Below are positions 17,913 to 27,229 of a stretch of 64,000 nucleotides of DNA, piece by piece (position 1 is the stretch's first letter; every line of letters begins with the position of its first letter). The translations under genes and the position numbers were made by a program. Under the pieces are notes generated by a model. That model saw only the letters and a program-made list of their open reading frames with translations, did no database searches and was not told where the DNA came from. The stretch lies in NCBI RefSeq assembly GCF_003967075.1, contig NZ_AP018664.1:2666001-2730000 (forward strand), in the 5' to 3' direction. The stretch is from Sphingobium amiense. GTDB taxonomy: Bacteria; Pseudomonadota; Alphaproteobacteria; Sphingomonadales; Sphingomonadaceae.

Positions 17913-20129
17913 ATGGGAACCAGTTTTTCGCGCCGCATGAAAATTTCGCTTGGCCTAGCGGGCCTGATAATGCCCACCATGGCTACGGCGCAGGTCAGTG
18001 CCGCAGGCGAGGCATCAACCGCCGAGATCATCGTGACGGCCCAGAAGCGGGACGAATTGCTGAAAGACGTGGCGGTGCCTGTGACCGTATTGAAGGTCAA
18101 CACGCTTGTTGGCAGCAACAAGACGTCGATCAAGGACTATTTCTCCGCCGTTCCGGGGCTGGCGCTCGTGCCGTTTGAAACGAATGGCGCAGCGTCGATC
18201 GCCATTCGCGGCGTCACGACAGGCGGCTTTACCAATCCCACGGTCGGCGTCACGATCGACGATGTGCCATTCGGTTCATCCACCAGCCTTGGCGGCGGCA
18301 CCCCGGCTCTCGATCTCGACCCGAGCGATCTCTCCAGCATAGAGGTGCTTCGCGGACCGCAAGGCACGCTTTACGGCGCCAGCAGTATTGGCGGGCTTCT
18401 CAAATATGTAACGACGGCCCCATCGCTGACGGAGTTCAAAGGCCGTGTCGAGGCGGGTCTCAACAGCGTTTCGCATTCTGGTGACATTGGTTATGTCGTC
18501 CGCGGCGCAGTGAACGTCCCCGTCAGCGAAACCTTTGCGTTTCGGGCAACCGGGTTCAGCCGGTTTGACCCTGGCTATATCGACAATGTTCTGACCGGCC
18601 AGAAGGATGTGAACCATAGCAAGGCTTTTGGGGGAAGACTTTCGGCGCTGCTGAACCTGTCCGAGAGTTTTTCAGTTCGTGCGAGCGCCCTTTATCAGAA
18701 GACCAAGACTGGGGCCCTTGATGAAGAGCACACTGGCCCAGGCTATAATCTGGCGGCCCGCGAACAAAGTGTCGTGCGAGGCGTAGGGGTCGGCGAACAC
18801 GAGGTGCAAGCCTATAGCGTCGTGATGAACCTCGATCTGGGCAAGGTGGATCTGACGTCGCTCACGGGCTACAGCGTCAATGATCTCCGGGACTCGTTCG
18901 ATTACAGTTTCTATCTCGGCCAGGCGCCGGGATCGTTCAGCGACGCCACCTTCGGCGTTGCCGGCGCTCCGCTGAAAGAGCGTTATCTCACCAAGAAATT
19001 TTCGCAGGAATTGCGAGCATCCGCGCAGATCAAGGATTGGATCGACTGGCGCGTGGGTGCATTCTTCACGGATGAACAATCCCCCGACTGGCAGCGTATC
19101 GACGCGGCGGACCCCCTGACCGGGGCGGTCGCCGGCGAGCTTGCGTTATTCGACTGGAAAGTCACGTACCGCGAATATGCGGCTTTTTCGGACGTGACGG
19201 TGAAACTCTCGCCGATGTTCGACATCCAGTTTGGCGGCCGCAAAAGCTGGATCAGGCAAAGCTATGGCGAGGTCGATACCGGCCCCTATGCGGATGCGTT
19301 CGAAGGTGGATCGCCGGCTATTTTCCCCAAGACGATGACACGCGATTCAAAATTCACCTATCTGATCACACCCCGGCTGAAGCTCGCGTCGAGCTGGATG
19401 ATCTATGCCAGACTTGCGACAGGCTATCGCCCCGGCGGTCCAAATTCGACAGCAGCTCTGTTTGGCTTGCCCTTGAGCTACAAGCCGGACACGACGACCA
19501 ACTATGAAATCGGGATGAAAGGCAGCATCTTCGACAACAAATTGTTCGTCGACGCATCGCTTTACCATATCGACTGGCGCGACATTCAGATCTCGCTCGT
19601 GGATGCGGCGACCAGTCTGACCTACAACGCAAATGGCGCCAAGGCGAAGAGCCAGGGCATTGAACTCTCGCTGACGGCCAAGCCCTGGCAGGGCATGACG
19701 GCAACAGCTTGGGGAGCATTCAACGTCGCGGAGCTTTCAGAGCCGTTCCCGGCTGCGTCCACGGTCTACGGCGTCAAAGGTGATCGCCTGCCCTTCACCA
19801 GCCGCTATTCCGCTAGCCTGTCGCTCCAGCAGGACTTTCCACTATCCGACAACTGGTCGGGATTTGTTGGCGGTCAGCTTGATTATGTCGGTCGACGCAT
19901 CGGCGCGTTCACCGGGCCACCGCCGGCCGAGCGTCAGGTCTATCCGAGCTATGTGAAGGTAGACCTCAAGGCGGGCGTTGAAAACGGTCCCTGGGCCATC
20001 AATCTATTTGCTAACAACCTGACCAATCGCCGTGGCGTCCTTACCGGCGGTGCGGCCTCCCTTTTCCCCTATTCCTTCCGTTACCTGCCGCCGCGCAGAG
20101 TTGGTCTTTCGATCGCGCGAACTTTCTGA
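17913..20129 (+). CDS. TonB-dependent receptor
   Basis: A complete 738-residue outer-membrane receptor. It has a signal peptide (cleavage after about residue 27, TMATAQ), a TonB-box-like stretch (AEIIVTAQKRDE), a plug domain (about 50-160; LRGPQGTLYGASSIGGLLKY) and a beta-barrel ending in RTF. The ATG at 17913 follows GGGGGTAAGAG and gives a normal signal peptide; the frame is open further upstream into the LysR gene. It is related to the receptor at the left edge. It heads a run of genes for two kinds of amide/peptide hydrolase and an amino-acid permease, so it probably imports their substrate; no haem or siderophore context is present. Confidence 0.93.
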   Translation: MGTSFSRRMKISLGLAGLIMPTMATAQVSAAGEASTAEIIVTAQKRDELLKDVAVPVTVLKVNTLVGSNKTSIKDYFSAVPGLALVPFETNGAASIAIRGVTTGGFTNPTVGVTIDDVPFGSSTSLGGGTPALDLDPSDLSSIEVLRGPQGTLYGASSIGGLLKYVTTAPSLTEFKGRVEAGLNSVSHSGDIGYVVRGAVNVPVSETFAFRATGFSRFDPGYIDNVLTGQKDVNHSKAFGGRLSALLNLSESFSVRASALYQKTKTGALDEEHTGPGYNLAAREQSVVRGVGVGEHEVQAYSVVMNLDLGKVDLTSLTGYSVNDLRDSFDYSFYLGQAPGSFSDATFGVAGAPLKERYLTKKFSQELRASAQIKDWIDWRVGAFFTDEQSPDWQRIDAADPLTGAVAGELALFDWKVTYREYAAFSDVTVKLSPMFDIQFGGRKSWIRQSYGEVDTGPYADAFEGGSPAIFPKTMTRDSKFTYLITPRLKLASSWMIYARLATGYRPGGPNSTAALFGLPLSYKPDTTTNYEIGMKGSIFDNKLFVDASLYHIDWRDIQISLVDAATSLTYNANGAKAKSQGIELSLTAKPWQGMTATAWGAFNVAELSEPFPAASTVYGVKGDRLPFTSRYSASLSLQQDFPLSDNWSGFVGGQLDYVGRRIGAFTGPPPAERQVYPSYVKVDLKAGVENGPWAINLFANNLTNRRGVLTGGAASLFPYSFRYLPPRRVGLSIARTF

Positions 20130-20238
20130 GGATGACGAAGAGCGTCTCCTTCCATGGCGCCACGCCTCCTTCGGGTTCACACATATATTGGCGGGCGCCA
20201 GCTCCGCATCTGAACAACGACAAGGCTGAGGATCGGCA

Positions 20239-21339
20239 ATGAAATATGCAAGAATGGCGATCGAAGTCGAATCGCCCGAAGAATATGGCTACGACCTCAT
20301 CCGCAACAATCTTTCCGAAAGCTCGATCCGCGATCGGACGATCGCCGATTTCGGCCTTACCATTCCCAACCTGACATTGCTCTATGGCGAGCATAGGGGG
20401 GACAAGCGCCTTCGGGAGCTGGTCGCGGCGCAGGGTTCCGGTCTGTCGGCGGACGACGTTCTCGTCACTACCGGCGCCGCAGGGGCGCTCTTCATCATAT
20501 CGACCACGCTGCTTCGGCCAGCCGACCATCTGGTCGTCATTCGGCCGAATTACGCGACCAATATCGAAACGCCGAGGGCGATCGGTTGCCAGATCAGCCT
20601 GATCGATCTCAAGTTCGAAGACGGCTTCGCGATCAATCTCGACGCAGTGAGGCAGGCGATCCAGGCCAACACGCGGCTAGTGAGTGTCACCTGCCCGCAC
20701 AATCCAACGGGAACGATGCTTACGCGTGAGCAGCTTGATGGCCTTGTTTCGCTCACCGGGGATTTGGGCATCCATCTGCTGGTCGATGAGACCTACCGCG
20801 ATCTCTCATACGATGTGCAGCTTCCTATCAGCTCAAGCCTTGCGGATCATGTGATCAGCGTTTCGTCGCTGTCTAAGGCCTATGGCATTCCGGGCGTACG
20901 GACGGGGTGGCTCATCACCAAGGATCCCGAGCTGTATGTCAAATTTCTGGCTGCGAAGGAGCAGATCAACATCTGTGGCAGCATCGTCGACGAGTGGATA
21001 AGTGGGGCTGTGCTGGAGCAGCGAGACGATTTCCTGGCCCTGCTGCGGGTGGAGATGCGCAAGCGCTTGTCCATCGTGCGCGATTGGGTTGCCAGCGAGC
21101 CGATGATCGACTGGATCGAACCCAGCGGGGGCGTCGTCTGCTTCCCGAAAATCGTGGCAGACGCGGCATTCGATACCAAAGCATTCTATGCACGTCTGCT
21201 GGAGAAACATGGGACATATGTGGGGCCGGGGCACTGGTTCGAGATGCCGACCAATTTCTTCCGCATCGGCTATCTGTGGCCCACCCAAGATGAGCTTCAC
21301 GCAGGTCTGGAGGGCATTTCGAAGGCGCTTCGTGATTAG
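20239..21339 (+). CDS. Class I/II PLP-dependent aminotransferase
   Basis: A 366-residue fold-type I enzyme. Visible are the cofactor phosphate segment TTGAAGALFI, the N-P-T-G motif (PHNPTGTML), D-E-T-Y and the PLP Lys at about 213 (SSLSKAYGIPGVRTGWL) with a downstream Arg for the carboxylate. It resembles aspartate-aminotransferase-like enzymes, a family that also includes capreomycidine- and enduracididine-type PLP enzymes, so simple transamination is likely but not certain. It is the second aminotransferase of this cluster, of a different class from the one at 15266, which suggests that two kinds of amino group are processed. Confidence 0.87.
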   Translation: MKYARMAIEVESPEEYGYDLIRNNLSESSIRDRTIADFGLTIPNLTLLYGEHRGDKRLRELVAAQGSGLSADDVLVTTGAAGALFIISTTLLRPADHLVVIRPNYATNIETPRAIGCQISLIDLKFEDGFAINLDAVRQAIQANTRLVSVTCPHNPTGTMLTREQLDGLVSLTGDLGIHLLVDETYRDLSYDVQLPISSSLADHVISVSSLSKAYGIPGVRTGWLITKDPELYVKFLAAKEQINICGSIVDEWISGAVLEQRDDFLALLRVEMRKRLSIVRDWVASEPMIDWIEPSGGVVCFPKIVADAAFDTKAFYARLLEKHGTYVGPGHWFEMPTNFFRIGYLWPTQDELHAGLEGISKALRD

Positions 21340-21383
21340 ACGCAAACACGGCAAGGTGCGGCCTGCAATCTCTGGAGTTGGTA

Positions 21384-22604
21384 TTGTCGACGTCTTCCCC
21401 CATCGAGTTCGGCGGAAAAAAGCCATCAACCGCTTTGGAAATGGGGCTGATGGTGGGATCGCCTCCGCCTTCCGAACGGATCGTTACGCACAGGAACTGG
21501 GAATATCCGCCATTCAACCGCTGGGCATTCCAGAACATGCCTGCGATCTTTGCCACTGGCGAGGTCGAGCGGAACCCGGCGTTCGAGCGCGACCTCAGCA
21601 CGCCGCGATACACGATTGATACGCTTCAGGTCGGAGCTGGGCGATCCGTTCGCGAAGTTCTTGATGCGACCTACACTGATGCGTTCGTTGTAGTGCATCG
21701 CCGCAAGTTGCTGGTCGAACATTACGACAATGGCATGAAACCATCGACGCTGCACATGGCGGCGTCCATTACCAAGTCCCTCTTGGGGACGATCGCCGGG
21801 ATCATGGCGCACAGAGGGCAGCTGAACGTCCGCGCTCCCGTGAAGGACTATCTTCCGGAACTGGCGAACTCATCGTTCGGAGACGCCGCCGTGCAACAGG
21901 TGCTCGACATGACCACGGGCACGAAATTCAGCGAGGATTACGAAGACCCGGATGCTGAGATCCGGATCAAGGGTCAGGCAGACGGGTGGGATTTCAAGCG
22001 CGATCCGTCAGTCCCGGACACGATCTACGATTTCCTGCTCACCACAGTGAATGATCGACCCCATGGCGAGCGATGGGCTTATCGCAGTTGCATCACGGAT
22101 GTCCTCGGCTGGATATTGGAACGGCTGTCGGGTCTTCGGCTGCCCCAGCTCATATCCCAGGAACTGTGGGTCAAGATCGGCGCAGCGCATGACGCCCGCT
22201 GTATGCTCGGGCCAACGGGCAACGCACTCTATGACGGATGCTTCTTATCGACGGCCAGGGATCTCGCAAGGTTCGGATTGGCATTCTCGGATCGCGCGCT
22301 GGTGCCGCCCGCTTTCGTTGAAGATACGTTGGCAGGCGATGCCGAAAGCCGCGCCGCGTGGCTGGCGTCGGAGGTAGGACAGCGACGCTTCCCCGATGGA
22401 CATTACCGGAACCAGCTGTGGGTACCGGATCGGTCGCAACGGATACTCCTGGGGGTCGGGGTTTATGGTCAATATCTCTGGGTCGATCTGGACCGGGATG
22501 TGGTCATCGTGAAATTCTCTTCTTTGCCGGAAGCCTCCAGAGACCATTGGCGCGAAGCACATCTCGACCTTTTCCAGCGTATCGCGGCGCAATGCGCGGC
22601 CTGA
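21384..22604 (+). CDS. NylB-like serine hydrolase (beta-lactamase fold)
   Basis: A 406-residue class C beta-lactamase-fold hydrolase that resembles 6-aminohexanoate-dimer hydrolase (NylB) along its length. Compared with NylB as I recall it, shared blocks are NRWAF, TYTDAF, S-x-x-K (SITK, Ser128/Lys131), SEDYEDP (NylB NEDYVDP, Tyr170), Y-x-S-x-x-T-DVL-W (Tyr233, NylB Tyr215) and STARDLAR-G. The residue at NylB position 181 is Gly, as in the weakly amidolytic NylB' form. No signal peptide is seen, so it is probably cytoplasmic. The TTG at 21384 follows CTGGAG; an ATG at 21441 is possible. It likely cleaves an amide or ester; the true substrate is unknown. Confidence 0.85.
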   Translation: MSTSSPIEFGGKKPSTALEMGLMVGSPPPSERIVTHRNWEYPPFNRWAFQNMPAIFATGEVERNPAFERDLSTPRYTIDTLQVGAGRSVREVLDATYTDAFVVVHRRKLLVEHYDNGMKPSTLHMAASITKSLLGTIAGIMAHRGQLNVRAPVKDYLPELANSSFGDAAVQQVLDMTTGTKFSEDYEDPDAEIRIKGQADGWDFKRDPSVPDTIYDFLLTTVNDRPHGERWAYRSCITDVLGWILERLSGLRLPQLISQELWVKIGAAHDARCMLGPTGNALYDGCFLSTARDLARFGLAFSDRALVPPAFVEDTLAGDAESRAAWLASEVGQRRFPDGHYRNQLWVPDRSQRILLGVGVYGQYLWVDLDRDVVIVKFSSLPEASRDHWREAHLDLFQRIAAQCAA

Positions 22605-22647
22605 GCGCCGAACGGCGTCAATGTACGGCGATGGAAGGCCGCAAGAC

Positions 22648-24093
22648 ATGGGGAATGGCATGGCCATCAGTGAAACAGTCGATATGGTAGACGGCAACGC
22701 TGCGGATGCACAGCGTCCGGTCGCAGGTAAGCTCCACAAGCAGCTCACCACTTGGGGATGCCTGTTCCTGGCCATGTCCGGCCTGTCGCCGGCGCTTTCG
22801 GTATTCGGCATAGGATCGGACGTGCTGTTGCAGACCGGCTCCGCCGCTGCCCCCCTGTTCCTTTTGAGCATCGGCGTCGCGGTGATCTGGGGCACGGTCT
22901 ATGCCGAACTCGGATCGGCCTATCCCTATGCAGGCGGCGACTATGTGGGGGTCGGCACGATATTGGGCGCCTGGGCCGCCGCAGTCACGCTGGCCATCTG
23001 GGCAACGACATTGGCACCACTGATCGCCTTTGAAGCCAAAGCCTTCGCGACTTATATCAACTACGTCCTACCGGACGTCTCGGCCAGCCTCCTAACTGGG
23101 ATCGCATTGGCTGCTTCGGTGGGTATAGCCTTGCTGGCCGTGCGTGCCGGTGCCTGGGTCACGGGCGTGTTCCTCCTGATTGAGATGCTGGCCATCGTCG
23201 CCCTCGGTGCAGCCGGCCTGCTCCATTCCTCGGGCGATCCGCTGACGATCATCGCCAATCCCGTGGTGGCCGGACCCGAGGGGCTGCTCGTAGCGCCAAC
23301 TTTGGCCGCTTTGGCACTTGGCGGTGTCAACGCGGCCTATGCCACGATCGGCGGCAATCAAGCGCTCTATTTCGGTGAGGAGCTGATCGACCCTCACAAG
23401 GCCATGGGGCGCGTGGTGCTGATTGCGTGTTTCGTCGGCGCGTTCGCCATCGCCGTGCCGATGGTCCTGGTGGTCCTTGGAGCTCCCGATCTCGGCGCTA
23501 TCCTGCGCAGTCCCGCACCTCTGGCGACATTTCTGACCCAAACTCTTGGTTCGGGAGCCGGCAAGCTAATCAGCGTCTGCATCGCTCTCGCCATTTTCAA
23601 CGCCATGATCGTCCAAATCATGCTGGGTGCGCGGCTATATTTCAGCCTCGGGCGCGATGGGGTGTTTTCCGGCCCAGTTAACCGGTTCCTGAACCATGTG
23701 AGCCATAAATCCGGCGTGCCGCGCCGCGCGACGCTTGTGTTGGCCGTCTTTTCGGCCCTGTGCTGCCTGGCCAGCGCGCATGCCTTGCTGGTGTTTATGA
23801 GCGGCTTGCTGGTCTACGCTTGGGGCCTCGTCTGCCTTGCCGTGTTGATCGGCCGCCTGAAAGGGAAAACGGGGCAAGATGGCTATTGGCGGGCGCCTTT
23901 TGGAATTTTTGCTCCTGTGCTCGGCCTTGCTCTGGCCTTGGTATTTGCGATCGCCAAGGTGACTGATGAGGAATATGGAAGGCCAAGCCTGATTATCATG
24001 GGCGGTATCACGATTGCGGCGGTGTTCTGGAGTCGGCTCATCCTTGAGAAGCGGCCGGGCGGCTGGACGCCGACACTGGTGGATCATTCCTAG
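22648..24093 (+). CDS. APC-family amino-acid permease
   Basis: 481 residues with about 12 hydrophobic segments and the N-terminal APC pattern (LTTWGCLFLAMSGLSPALSV), placing it in the amino acid-polyamine-organocation superfamily of inner-membrane symporters. The ATG at 22648 has GGAAGG nine bases upstream; ATGs at 22621 and 22660 are alternatives. It lies 43 bases after the NylB-like gene in the same direction. It probably brings the periplasmic substrate, an amino acid or small amide, into the cytoplasm where the hydrolases act. Confidence 0.88.
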   Translation: MGNGMAISETVDMVDGNAADAQRPVAGKLHKQLTTWGCLFLAMSGLSPALSVFGIGSDVLLQTGSAAAPLFLLSIGVAVIWGTVYAELGSAYPYAGGDYVGVGTILGAWAAAVTLAIWATTLAPLIAFEAKAFATYINYVLPDVSASLLTGIALAASVGIALLAVRAGAWVTGVFLLIEMLAIVALGAAGLLHSSGDPLTIIANPVVAGPEGLLVAPTLAALALGGVNAAYATIGGNQALYFGEELIDPHKAMGRVVLIACFVGAFAIAVPMVLVVLGAPDLGAILRSPAPLATFLTQTLGSGAGKLISVCIALAIFNAMIVQIMLGARLYFSLGRDGVFSGPVNRFLNHVSHKSGVPRRATLVLAVFSALCCLASAHALLVFMSGLLVYAWGLVCLAVLIGRLKGKTGQDGYWRAPFGIFAPVLGLALALVFAIAKVTDEEYGRPSLIIMGGITIAAVFWSRLILEKRPGGWTPTLVDHS

Positions 24094-24156
24094 GCACAGT
24101 TCGTCCCACGCGAATGTCCATATTCCTTTGCATCTAATCCGGGAGGAAGAACAGAA

Positions 24157-25635
24157 TTGACCCAAACGCGCTGGCAGACATTGAGGGTCGATCCGGTTGC
24201 TTCGTCTGACCATGTGCTGGCTGGACTGGTGCTTCTAACCGGATCGGGCGAGATCATTAGCGATGTCGCGAATGTCGACGATCTGGCCGCGATCGTGGGA
24301 TCGCTCGCGCCGATCGAGCCCGGACGTGCGATCGAACTCTTCGGCGCAGATCAGAAGCGACGACTGCTGGTCCTCGGCGTCGACACCGGCACAAAGGATT
24401 GTTGGCTTCTGGCGGGTGGCCACCTGTTCGACGCGATGGTGGCGCACCGGTTTGAAGAAATTTCCCTTCCTGCGGTTTCCCTCATCGGCATCGATGCTTT
24501 CCATGCCATGTTGAAGGGAGCCTTGCTGCATGGTTTTCAGCTTGAAAATGGAAGGAAGACAGCGCGTAGGGGATTTCGGCCTCAGCGGCTGATCGTGCAG
24601 GAGGCGGACAGGGCATCTGCCGACGTGATCTCAACGATTGTCGAGGCAGTCAACCGTAGCCGCGCCTGGGTCGAGTCGCCTTCCAATTTGCTCAATCCGG
24701 TAACGTGGGCTGCGGAAAGTCAGACGGTCTTTGAAGCATTGGGTTGCAAAGTGAGTGTGCTTGGCCCGGCCGAACTCGAAGCCGCCGGGGCGGGCGCCCT
24801 TCTCGCGGTTGCAAGAGGCGGCGAGTTTGGCGCCCGTCTGGTTTCCGTGGAATGGTGCGGCGACCCGGGGCGCAGTAGTTGGGATGCCATCCTGGTCGGC
24901 AAAGGCCTGACCTTCGATGCGGGCGGACTCAACGTGAAGTCCGCTAGCGAAATGCACAAGATGCGTTCGGACATGGGCGGCGGTGCGGCTGTCTTTGGAG
25001 CTCTGGAACTTGCCGCGAAACGTGCATCGCGAGTGAACGTTGTCGCGATCGTGCCAATGTCCGAGAATCAGATTGACGCACTGTCATATCGGCCAGGTGA
25101 TATACTCACCTCAATGTCAGGGCTGACAATTGAAGTGGGAAATACCGACGCAGAAGGCCGGCTGGTGCTGGCCGACGCCATGACGTGGGGAATTCGCAAA
25201 TATCGGCCGACATGGACGATCGATGTCGCGACGCTGACAGGCATGGCCGGTGCAATACTTTCAGAAGAATATGCAGCATTTTATGCCTCGGATGATCAAC
25301 TGGCCGAAGATCTCGTTCGGGCTGGCCGTGCGTCTGGAGAGTGGCTCTGGCGCTTCCCTTACCATTCTTCACAAGAATACGTGGTTGAATCCGAAGTTGC
25401 CGATGTCTCCAATGTCGGGGTGCCCGGCTATCTCGGTATGGGCTGGGGCTCCCCGCTTGCCGGCGCTCTTTTCTTGGAAAAGTTTCGCGAACATACGAAA
25501 TGGGCGCACCTTGATATTGAGGGGGTCGTATGGGCCACCCGCCGCCGCTCGCTAGGCGGCAAAGGCGGCACCGGCTTTGGCGCGCTGTTATTGGATCAAT
25601 GGCTGCAAATAATAGAAACAGACATTGATTTGTAA
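24157..25635 (+). CDS. M17-family leucyl aminopeptidase
   Basis: 492 residues, the usual length for M17 cytosol aminopeptidases. The C-terminal catalytic domain carries the dinuclear metal ligands and catalytic Lys: VGKGLTFDAGGLNVK (about 247-261), RSDMGGG and the family signature NTDAEGRLVLAD (from about 329). It removes N-terminal residues from peptides in the cytoplasm. The TTG start is preceded by the strong site GGGAGGAAG. It is the last gene of the cluster and is a different paralogue from a housekeeping pepA context, suggesting a dedicated role in dismantling a peptide-like substrate. Confidence 0.93.
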   Translation: MTQTRWQTLRVDPVASSDHVLAGLVLLTGSGEIISDVANVDDLAAIVGSLAPIEPGRAIELFGADQKRRLLVLGVDTGTKDCWLLAGGHLFDAMVAHRFEEISLPAVSLIGIDAFHAMLKGALLHGFQLENGRKTARRGFRPQRLIVQEADRASADVISTIVEAVNRSRAWVESPSNLLNPVTWAAESQTVFEALGCKVSVLGPAELEAAGAGALLAVARGGEFGARLVSVEWCGDPGRSSWDAILVGKGLTFDAGGLNVKSASEMHKMRSDMGGGAAVFGALELAAKRASRVNVVAIVPMSENQIDALSYRPGDILTSMSGLTIEVGNTDAEGRLVLADAMTWGIRKYRPTWTIDVATLTGMAGAILSEEYAAFYASDDQLAEDLVRAGRASGEWLWRFPYHSSQEYVVESEVADVSNVGVPGYLGMGWGSPLAGALFLEKFREHTKWAHLDIEGVVWATRRRSLGGKGGTGFGALLLDQWLQIIETDIDL

Positions 25636-26144
25636 GCCGATACACCCAAGGACTTCACTGAAAGTATCGTGTCCCACATGCGACCAATGGGCAACGGCGG
25701 CGGAAATAATCCACTGACAAATCAACCGGCTTACTCGGCGGGGGCAGATCACCCACGGTCACCATTCAGGTGCCAAACATGGAGGTTGGTATGGATGCAT
25801 ATGCCGAACTTATCGTGCACGGAAAAGCGGGTGCTGACGTGATCCCTGGTGGGGTAGCTGATCCACGCAAGCGATAGCGTGAGATTCGTTTTAGCGGAAT
25901 GCCTCATCAAGCTAGCGCCAGGGAGGGGTTCGATTCCCCTCCGTCACTCCGACAACCATTTAAATGTTCGCGAGTTCGGCCCATATAGCCATCTCAGCCA
26001 CAAACGTTTGTTTCGTATGGCATCTTGCTGTTCAGCGGCCGCAAGTCACCTCTACACGCTTGACGAAACCCGGTCGCCAGCACGCCGCGCGCAAATTTCT
26101 TCTTCTTTCTTGTTCTATATCAATATTTTACATTCGAATAATGC
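25636..26144. other. Intergenic stretch with gene debris
   Basis: About 500 bases between the aminopeptidase and IS6 copy B. It has a short open frame (about 25780-25878; VTIQVPNMEVGMDAYAELIV and on to PRKR) that I cannot identify, and a tRNA-like 3' arm (separate entry). AT content rises near 26100. It looks like scrambled DNA at an insertion boundary. Confidence 0.45.
25916..25950 (+). other. tRNA-like T-arm and 3' acceptor fragment
   Basis: AGGGG-TTCGATT-CCCCT forms a perfect 5-bp stem with a canonical 7-base T loop (TTCGAtt), followed by CCGTCAC as a possible acceptor strand. No anticodon arm or matching 5' acceptor strand is visible upstream, so it is at most the 3' end of a tRNA gene, as left by integration at a tRNA. 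Confidence 0.3.
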
Positions 26145-26986
26145 GGCACTGTCAGTCTAATGCGAACTCGTCTCTACCGGATGCATTTCGGGCTTTCGAC
26201 GCCTGCCCTCAGCCCGCAATGGACCACCACCCTGCCAGGGCGGCAGAGCGTCTCTCCTTGTAGGTCTTTCTGTCGACGAGATGGCGTTCCAGTGAAAAGT
26301 GATTGTGGAGATTGGCGTGGACGGAGGCGAACTTCTGTAATGCCTTCATCTGCCTGAAGCGCAGCATCGCACGCTCTCGTCGCCGGAAGGGTAGGTGGCT
26401 GTTCTCCACCCTGTTGTTGGCCCAGCGTCCGACCAACTGCCTGTCGCGATTACCAAGTTCATTCAATTGCGGCGCTGTAGGAGCGCAGGCCATCTGTGGT
26501 GATCACCTCGGGTGTTGCGTGGCGCTTGAGCGAGCGCCTTCTTCATGAAGGTAAGAGCAGCCCGTTTATCGCGCGTCTTGGTGACGTAGCTCTCGAGGAT
26601 CTCGCCTTCGTGGTCGACGGCACGCCAGAGATAGACCATCTCTCCATTGATCCTGACGTACATCTCATCAAGGTGCCAGCGCCAGTAGCGGAAGCCTCTC
26701 ATCCGGCTGATCCGCTGCCGGCGGATGTCTCCTGCGAACAGAGGGCCGAACCTGTTCCACCAGAGCCGTACCGTCTCGTGACAGATGTCGATCCCACGCT
26801 CGAACAGCAGATCCTCTACATTCCGCAGCGACAACGGATAGCGGACATACATCAGCGCCACGAGGCGGATCACCTAGGGCGACGAGTTGAAGTAGCGGAA
26901 TGGATTGGCTGGTTTTCGTGGACGAGACATGGAGCCTCGCCTAACTCCGACATCCTAACGGCTGGTGCATTTGCTTTGACAGTGCC
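26145..26986. mobile_element. IS6-family element copy B, decayed
   Basis: 842 bases from GGCACTGTCAGTC to TTTGACAGTGCC, so both ends are present. It is diverged from copies A and C and is exactly five bases longer than copy C (837), matching the 4-base and 1-base insertions seen in its transposase. The flanks (AATAATGC and CTCTGGTC) show no 8-base target duplication. Confidence 0.88.
26209..26928 (-). pseudogene. IS6-family transposase, inactivated
   Basis: Compared with the intact copy, the minus-strand gene has a nonsense change (SSP then TAG instead of GAG, at about 26873-26877), a 4-base insertion near 26530 (CTTGAGCGAGCGCC for CTTGAGCGCC) and a 1-base insertion near 26466. The DDE region is otherwise recognisable. 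It cannot make a full transposase. Confidence 0.85.
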
Positions 26987-27189
26987 CTCTGGTCGGCTGC
27001 GAAGTCGAGCAGGATTTTACGGGACACGGCGCGTGGGCGGACGAACGCGGTTTGGTGGCGATTTGATTGTGTGGGTTCCAATTGCCAAAGCGCCTCCACG
27101 ATCCGATTGAAAATGCCTCCGGGAAGCCGGAGCGGTTGAGAGTGGCGATCCATCTTGAGCTCAGGACGTGCCTCCAAAGCCCAAATTAT

Positions 27190-27218
27190 ATCCGGCAGAG
27201 ACGAGTTCGCATTAGACT
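27190..27218 (-). mobile_element. Solo remnant of the IS6-element left end
   Basis: The stretch TCCGG--GAGACGAGTTCGCATTAGAC is the reverse complement of the inner part of the left end of copies A, B and C. The outermost bases (TGACAGTGCC) are missing and no transposase follows. It sits inverted relative to the three copies, 200 bases beyond copy B. Confidence 0.6.
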
Positions 27219-27229
27219 ACTACCACCAT

